Below the pieces are notes generated by a model. That model was not told the DNA's origin and searched no databases. It saw nothing but the letters and a program-made list of their open reading frames with translations. A stretch of DNA of 12,280 nt from Candidatus Segatella papionis. Lineage in GTDB: Bacteria > Bacteroidota > Bacteroidia > Bacteroidales > Bacteroidaceae. The first letter of the stretch is position 1. The number at the start of each line of letters is the position of its first letter. Location: contig DBLF01000126.1 of NCBI GenBank assembly GCA_002297965.1, forward strand, positions 1 to 12,280, in the 5' to 3' direction. Shown here piece by piece: positions 7,334-12,280 of this stretch. The translations under genes were made by a program, and so were the position numbers.

Positions 7334-9370
7334 ATGAAACTAAACAATATATTCGGAGGAATCGTTCTTGCAACTGTGGTAGGCTCTGCCATGACAGGCT
7401 GTACCGAGCAAATCCAGTTTGGTGATTCCTTCATCGAAAAGACTCCGGGTGGTGATGTTACCATTGATACCATCTTCAATAATGCGGAATACACCCAGCA
7501 GTTCTTGACCAGCATCTATAAGAACCAGTATTATGGTCTTCCTTTCAAGGCTGGCGATGGCAACTCTCACAGTTACTTCAGTGGTCAGATAGAGGCTATG
7601 TCTGATTGTTGGCACAATCCAACTACATCTGTGGCGATCTACAACCTCGTATATAACGACATGATGACTGCTGCCAGCAGCAATTCCATTTATGGATTCG
7701 ACAAGGAGAACATCTGGCAGATGGTGCATGCTTGCTATCTCTTGCTGGAGAACATCGACCGTGTACCTGATATGGACGAGGCTACCAAGAAGCAGTATGT
7801 GGCAGAGGCTAAGTGTTTGATAGCATCCTCTTACTTCAATCTCTTCCGTATGTATGGTGGTCTGCCTATCGTCACTCACTCTTACGATGTAAATGGCGAC
7901 AAGCTCGATGCACCACGTTCTTCTGTAGAGAAGACCTTGGATTTCATCCTCAAGCTCTATGATGAGGCTATCAATTCTGGCGCACTGCCATTCGCTTATT
8001 CATCAGATGATGCTTCTTCCATGACGGGTCACTGGACCAAGGCTGCCGCTATGGCTATGAAGTGCCGCGTGTTGCAGTTTGCTGCCTCTCCACTCTTCAA
8101 TGACGACCAGCCATACTATAGCGGAACTTACTCTATGGAGAATGCCAGTCAAGACAGTTTGGCTTGGATGGGTGGCAAAAAGCCTGAGCTTTGGCAGCAG
8201 TGTAAGAAGGCTTGCGAGGACTTCTTCAATGAGAATGCCAACAATGGCGACCCTTATCATCTCGTGGAGCCAACCGCTAAGACCACCGAGGCTTATCGCT
8301 TCGCTTATCGCTATGCTTACATCAGCCAGGCTAGCCCAGAGGTGATTTTCGATACTCGTGTCACTGACAACAACCACAACTCCAAATATTGCTGGGCTGC
8401 TCGCCAGTATATGCGTACCCTCGACCGTCAGGCTTATTGCCCTACCGAGGAATTTGTGGAAATGTTCCCATGGGCAGACGGAAAACCTTTCAACTGGGAA
8501 GAAACCGAGAAGGAAGGCGAGCTCGATCACATCTTTATCAAGGGTGAGCGCAAGGAAGGCAAGCAGGAGTTGCAGAACGTGAAATATACCCGTGACCCTC
8601 GTCTTTATGAGACAGTGAGCGTAAACGGACAGCGTGACAAGGTGAACGTGGGTGATGGAAAATCTACAGGTCAGAACGTAGAGCTTTATGTAGGTGGAAC
8701 GAATGCTGGTACGGGTCCTACTTCCGGCACAGGCGTATTTGCCACAGGCTACTTCCACAACAAGTATATCGCCGATGGTATCACTGGTAGTGCTTACGAG
8801 CGTGAGAAACCACATTGGGTGGAGATGCGTCTCGCAGACCTTTATCTTATCTATGCCGAGGCTTTGCTTCAGGCTGATGGTAACAATGCCAAGGCTTTAG
8901 AATACATCGACAAGGTGCGTGCTCGTGTTGGCTTGAAGGGATTGGCAGAGTGCAACCCTACAGAGAATTTGGCTAGTAACAAGGACAACCTCTTGGAGGA
9001 ACTGCTTCGTGAGCGTGCCTGCGAGCTGGGCTTCGAGAACACCCGCTACTTCGATATGAAGCGTTACAAGAGAGCCGACTTGTTTAGCCGCACCCTCCAC
9101 CGTCTGGTCATCCATCGCAAGGTGAAGGATGATAAGACAGGCGAATGGAAGACATCCACCAACAAATGGTACAATGGTGATCGCACCGACAAGAAGCTCA
9201 CCAAGGCTAACGATGCTTGGTATGAGCCATCACACTTCGAGTACGAGCGTTTGCCTATTGCCACGGGTGCTCGTGCATGGTGGAATGGATTCGATGTGAA
9301 ATGGTATCTCTTCCCATTCCCACAGACCGAGGTGCTGAAAGGTTACTTGGTTCAGAATCCTGGTTGGTAA
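7334..9370 (+). CDS. SusD/RagB-family nutrient-binding outer-membrane lipoprotein
   Basis: A surface glycan-binding lipoprotein that caps the SusC barrel and captures the oligosaccharide. The 678-residue precursor has a lipoprotein signal peptide with lipobox MTGC, so Cys23 should be the lipidated N-terminus. The SusD fold is shown by an N-terminal helical region, a YLIYAEALLQADGN helix near 505-518, the YIDKVRARVGL motif near 524-534 and the ERACELGFENTRYFDMKRY block at 560-578. The classical C-terminal ending is LFPFPQTEVLKGYLVQNPGW. It is longer than many SusD proteins (roughly 500-620), with extra polar sequence around 400-475 and 585-645 that could shape the binding face. It starts 55 bp after susC in a very AT-rich spacer without a Shine-Dalgarno and is clearly co-transcribed. 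The ATG gives an intact signal peptide. The glycan bound is not deducible from sequence. Confidence 0.95.
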   Translation: MKLNNIFGGIVLATVVGSAMTGCTEQIQFGDSFIEKTPGGDVTIDTIFNNAEYTQQFLTSIYKNQYYGLPFKAGDGNSHSYFSGQIEAMSDCWHNPTTSVAIYNLVYNDMMTAASSNSIYGFDKENIWQMVHACYLLLENIDRVPDMDEATKKQYVAEAKCLIASSYFNLFRMYGGLPIVTHSYDVNGDKLDAPRSSVEKTLDFILKLYDEAINSGALPFAYSSDDASSMTGHWTKAAAMAMKCRVLQFAASPLFNDDQPYYSGTYSMENASQDSLAWMGGKKPELWQQCKKACEDFFNENANNGDPYHLVEPTAKTTEAYRFAYRYAYISQASPEVIFDTRVTDNNHNSKYCWAARQYMRTLDRQAYCPTEEFVEMFPWADGKPFNWEETEKEGELDHIFIKGERKEGKQELQNVKYTRDPRLYETVSVNGQRDKVNVGDGKSTGQNVELYVGGTNAGTGPTSGTGVFATGYFHNKYIADGITGSAYEREKPHWVEMRLADLYLIYAEALLQADGNNAKALEYIDKVRARVGLKGLAECNPTENLASNKDNLLEELLRERACELGFENTRYFDMKRYKRADLFSRTLHRLVIHRKVKDDKTGEWKTSTNKWYNGDRTDKKLTKANDAWYEPSHFEYERLPIATGARAWWNGFDVKWYLFPFPQTEVLKGYLVQNPGW

Positions 9371-9371
9371 T

Positions 9372-9395
9372 TCGAAGACTATATGGGTCTTTCGA
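9372..9395 (+). other. Intercistronic hairpin between susD and the second susC
   Basis: tcgaagac (9372-9379) pairs with gtctttcga (9387-9395) as an 8-bp stem with one bulged T and a 7-nt loop. It begins one base after the susD stop codon. The sequence after it is not T-rich, so it is a poor intrinsic terminator. It may protect the upstream transcript or tune expression between the two genes. Confidence 0.4.
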
Positions 9396-9458
9396 TAACC
9401 ACTCTCTCAGAGAATTGTTACTTAGTTTAAGTTACAACAAAATTAAAAGGTAAATTCA

Positions 9459-12280
9459 ATGAAAAATAATAAGAATGCTGTTCTCATGGCGATGGCTCTC
9501 TTGAGCCTGCCTGCGTCAGCACAAGTCAAAATAGACTCCGTTGCACCTAACCGCTATGCCGCACAGAGCATCGACGTGGGTGCCAATGTGAACTTCTCTC
9601 GCGAGCAGTCAACGGCAGCCGTCTCTGTCATCACCAGCGAGAGTACCAACAAGCGTAGTGCCAAGAACATCGGCAACTCTATCTTGGGTCAAGGCTCGGG
9701 TCTTATCTCGCTGCAGAACTCAGGCAACTATGCGGGCATCAACCCAACGTTCTATATCCGTGGCTTGCAGAGCTTGGATGGCAACACCCCATTATTCGTG
9801 GTGGATGGCATCGAGCGCGACATCCAGTATATCTCTGCCGAGGAGGTGGAGAGCGTATCCGTATTGAAGGATGCAGCTGCCACAGCCCTCTATGGCTACA
9901 AGGGTGCCAACGGCGTGGTTCTCATCACCACCAAGCGTGGTAAGTTCAACTCCAAGGAAATCAAAATCAACCTCGACCATGCCATCAACTTCATGGCCAA
10001 CAAGCCTAAGTTCGTAAACGCTCAGACTTACGCCAAGGCTATGAATGAGGCTTACGCCAACGACGGCTTGGATCCACGTTACACCCAGGAGGAGGTGGAT
10101 GCCTTCGGCTCAGGCAAGTATCCATATCTCTATCCTAACGTAAACTGGGTGGATGAGACCTTCCGCAACCACAGCGTAACCAATCTCTTGAACGCTTCCT
10201 TTACTGGTGGCGGTGAGAAGTTTAAATACTATGCCTTGCTCGACTTGCAATATGACAATGGTTTCGTCAAGAATCCAAACACCCACGAGGGATATTCTAC
10301 CAATAATAAATATGTGAAGGGTAACCTTCGCATGAATATGGATATGATTCTCTCGAAGAACACCACGATGAAGGTGAACTTGCTCGGTGTGCTCGCAGAA
10401 TCGAATGCTCCTGGCAACTCTGCCAAGCTTTGGGATATGGTTTATTCCCTTCCTTCTGCTGCATTCGCAGTGAAGGGCGAGGATGGCAAGTGGGGAGGTA
10501 ACTCCATCTGGTCGGGTGACGTGAACCCTGTGGCTCAGTCGCAGGATGCTGGTTACTGCCGCAACCACAACCGTGGCATCTATACCGACCTTACCTTGCG
10601 TCAGGAACTTCCTGCTGTATTGAAAGGCTTGTCGGTACAGGGACGTATCGCATACGATCACTTCTCTAACATCTACGAGAACTATAGCAAGACATACGTA
10701 TATGGAAGTCCTACGGTAGCCGACTGGTTGGAGGGTCAGCCACAGTTGGGCAAGGCTTTCACGGGTGGTACGGAGAGCGACCTCGGTGCATCTATTTCTA
10801 CCAATAGCTTTACCCGCCGTTTCCATTTGGATGCCAGTGCCGACTATCAGAACACCTTTGGTGCGCATAGCATCTACAGCCAGTTGAAGTACGACTACGA
10901 GTTCAGCGATGAGTACTCTGTCAACAGCACTCTCTATCGTCAGAACATCACTTGGTACAACCACTATGGCTTGTTGGATCGCTACTTCCTCGACTTCGCC
11001 TTGGTAGAGTCTGGGTCCAACCGCTTGGCTCCTGGTAGCAAGTGGGCATTGTCGCCTACGGTATCAGCTGCTTGGGTGCTCTCTAAGGAAGGATTTATGA
11101 AGAACGTGAGCTGGGTGGATTTTCTGAAGCTTCGTGCTTCTTACGGTATTATCCAGACCGACATCTTGCCTGAGAGCGGATGGATGTATTACATGCAGCA
11201 GTATCAGACCACGGGTGGTACCTATCCATTCAACAGTGGTTTCCAAAGCGAATTCGGCCGTACTTATCTCGACCGTATGGCTACCACAGGCTTGACCCAC
11301 GAGAAGGCAGCCAAGTTTAATGCCGGTGTGGATGCCACCTTGTTCGGCGGCTTGGACTTCAGCTTCGATGGCTTCTATCAGCGCCGTTCCAACATCTGGG
11401 TATCTACAGCTGGTAAGTATTCTTCAGAGCTGGGTGTGGATGCTCCATACGAGGGCGACGGTATCGTAGATAGCTGGGGTTGGGAGGCTAGCCTCGACTA
11501 CAACAAGCAGGTAGGCGACTGGAAATTCAATGTAGGTGCCAACTTCGATTACTATCGCAGTCAAATCAAGGAGCAGGACGAGGCTCCTGTGCTCTACGAC
11601 AACTTGCGTACCACTGGTCATCGTGTAAGTCAGCTCTATGGTTACAAGGCCATCGGCTTCTTCAAGGATCAGGCAGACATCGACGCTTCCAAGCCACAGC
11701 TCTTGGGTAGCACCCCTCGTCCTGGCGACATCAAGTATGAGGATGTGAATGGCGACGGACAGATAGATACCAACGACAAGACAGCCATCGGTTATTCTAC
11801 CGTGGCTCCTGAGATTTACTACAACATCCACCTCGGCGTGGAGTGGAAGGGTCTCGGACTGGACGCCATGTTCCAGGGCACTGGTCGCTACAGTGGAGTC
11901 TTGACCACCAAGAGTATGTATAAGCCATTGGTAGGTAACACTACTATCTCGCAGTACTACTACGACAACCGCTGGACTCCAGAGACAGCCGCTACAGCCA
12001 AGTTCCCAGCATTAAGCTCAACAAGCAATGCCAACAACTACAATACCAACACCCTCTGGATGTTCGACCGCTCGTTCTTCAAGCTTCGCAACATCGAGGT
12101 ATATTACAACTTCCCTAAGGCTTTGCTCGCCAAGACCAAGGTTTTGAATGCAGCCAAGTTGTATGTGCGTGGTGTCGATTTGTTCAGCTTCGACCATCTC
12201 GACGAGTCGGACCCAGAGGTATATAGCGCAACCAATCCTCTGAACCGCAGCATCGTGGCAGGTTTGTCAGTAACATTCTA
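9459..12280 (+). CDS. Second SusC/RagA-family TonB-linked transporter, short N-terminal form (stop codon cut by window edge)
   Basis: A 940-codon reading frame ending in GLSVTF followed by the bases ta. The protein is therefore complete and only the last base of its stop codon lies outside. A signal peptide of about 21 residues (hydrophobic VLMAMALLSLPASA) leads almost directly into the plug domain at about 45-162, with FYIRGL at 98-103, LFVVDGIERDI, VLKDAAATALYGYKGANGVV and LITTKRG. A barrel follows, with an acidic DVNGDGQID loop at 762-770 and a C-terminal Phe. Unlike the first SusC it has no carboxypeptidase-regulatory-like domain, and no clear TonB box is seen. The ATG is preceded by AAAAGG with 8-nt spacing, an SD-like match that supports this start. 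The 88-bp gap after susD and shared strand suggest one operon. A partner susD is expected just past the right edge. It would import a second ligand or a differently sized fragment. Confidence 0.93.
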   Translation, partial: MKNNKNAVLMAMALLSLPASAQVKIDSVAPNRYAAQSIDVGANVNFSREQSTAAVSVITSESTNKRSAKNIGNSILGQGSGLISLQNSGNYAGINPTFYIRGLQSLDGNTPLFVVDGIERDIQYISAEEVESVSVLKDAAATALYGYKGANGVVLITTKRGKFNSKEIKINLDHAINFMANKPKFVNAQTYAKAMNEAYANDGLDPRYTQEEVDAFGSGKYPYLYPNVNWVDETFRNHSVTNLLNASFTGGGEKFKYYALLDLQYDNGFVKNPNTHEGYSTNNKYVKGNLRMNMDMILSKNTTMKVNLLGVLAESNAPGNSAKLWDMVYSLPSAAFAVKGEDGKWGGNSIWSGDVNPVAQSQDAGYCRNHNRGIYTDLTLRQELPAVLKGLSVQGRIAYDHFSNIYENYSKTYVYGSPTVADWLEGQPQLGKAFTGGTESDLGASISTNSFTRRFHLDASADYQNTFGAHSIYSQLKYDYEFSDEYSVNSTLYRQNITWYNHYGLLDRYFLDFALVESGSNRLAPGSKWALSPTVSAAWVLSKEGFMKNVSWVDFLKLRASYGIIQTDILPESGWMYYMQQYQTTGGTYPFNSGFQSEFGRTYLDRMATTGLTHEKAAKFNAGVDATLFGGLDFSFDGFYQRRSNIWVSTAGKYSSELGVDAPYEGDGIVDSWGWEASLDYNKQVGDWKFNVGANFDYYRSQIKEQDEAPVLYDNLRTTGHRVSQLYGYKAIGFFKDQADIDASKPQLLGSTPRPGDIKYEDVNGDGQIDTNDKTAIGYSTVAPEIYYNIHLGVEWKGLGLDAMFQGTGRYSGVLTTKSMYKPLVGNTTISQYYYDNRWTPETAATAKFPALSSTSNANNYNTNTLWMFDRSFFKLRNIEVYYNFPKALLAKTKVLNAAKLYVRGVDLFSFDHLDESDPEVYSATNPLNRSIVAGLSVTF

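Noticed and set aside
10110..10964. 284-codon open frame antisense to the second susC
   Set aside because: Codon-register shadow of a strongly conserved transporter, with no start context or family resemblance.
12100..12280. Truncated or broken second susC
   Set aside because: The frame runs to a normal GLSVTF ending and only the final base of the stop codon is missing, so this is a window-edge effect and not a pseudogene.

Overview
The window looks like chromosomal DNA from a gut-type Bacteroidota, most likely a Prevotella/Segatella-like member of the Bacteroidales. The reasons are the SusC/SusD nutrient-uptake pair, the TAnnTTTG -7 promoter elements, AT-rich leaders without consistent Shine-Dalgarno sequences, and an AraC regulator beside the uptake genes. 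The genus is inferred. No mobile element, rRNA, tRNA or CRISPR array is visible.

Layout. The left part is on the minus strand. An AraC-family regulator (2932-3807) is followed downstream by the L-rhamnose catabolic genes rhaB (rhamnulokinase, 1179-2678) and rhaA (L-rhamnose isomerase, 1154 down past position 1, C-terminus missing). A 253-bp gap between the regulator and rhaB holds a perfect 17-bp inverted repeat, a TACCTTTG promoter element and a smaller inverted repeat. The right part is on the plus strand, divergent from the regulator across a 273-bp gap: a full-size SusC-like TonB-dependent transporter (4081-7278), its SusD-like lipoprotein (7334-9370), and a second, shorter SusC-like transporter (9459 to the window end). 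The last gene's stop codon is cut after its first two bases. A second susD would be expected just beyond the right edge. No stretch of more than 300 bases lacks a gene.

How it works together. The SusC/SusD proteins would bind and import an oligosaccharide across the outer membrane. RhaA then converts L-rhamnose to L-rhamnulose, and RhaB phosphorylates it to L-rhamnulose-1-phosphate for aldolase cleavage. The AraC protein between the two arms is the natural candidate to switch on one or both. Taken together this is best read as a rhamnose-glycan utilisation locus (for example pectin rhamnogalacturonan or another rhamnose-containing glycan). The glycan itself is inference, because no glycoside hydrolase or lyase lies in the window.

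Nothing here is a clearly new biological system. The points worth a second look are the regulatory DNA in the two intergenic gaps, short duplications at the 3' ends of the regulator and of the first susC, and the second SusC, which lacks the usual N-terminal carboxypeptidase-regulatory-like domain.
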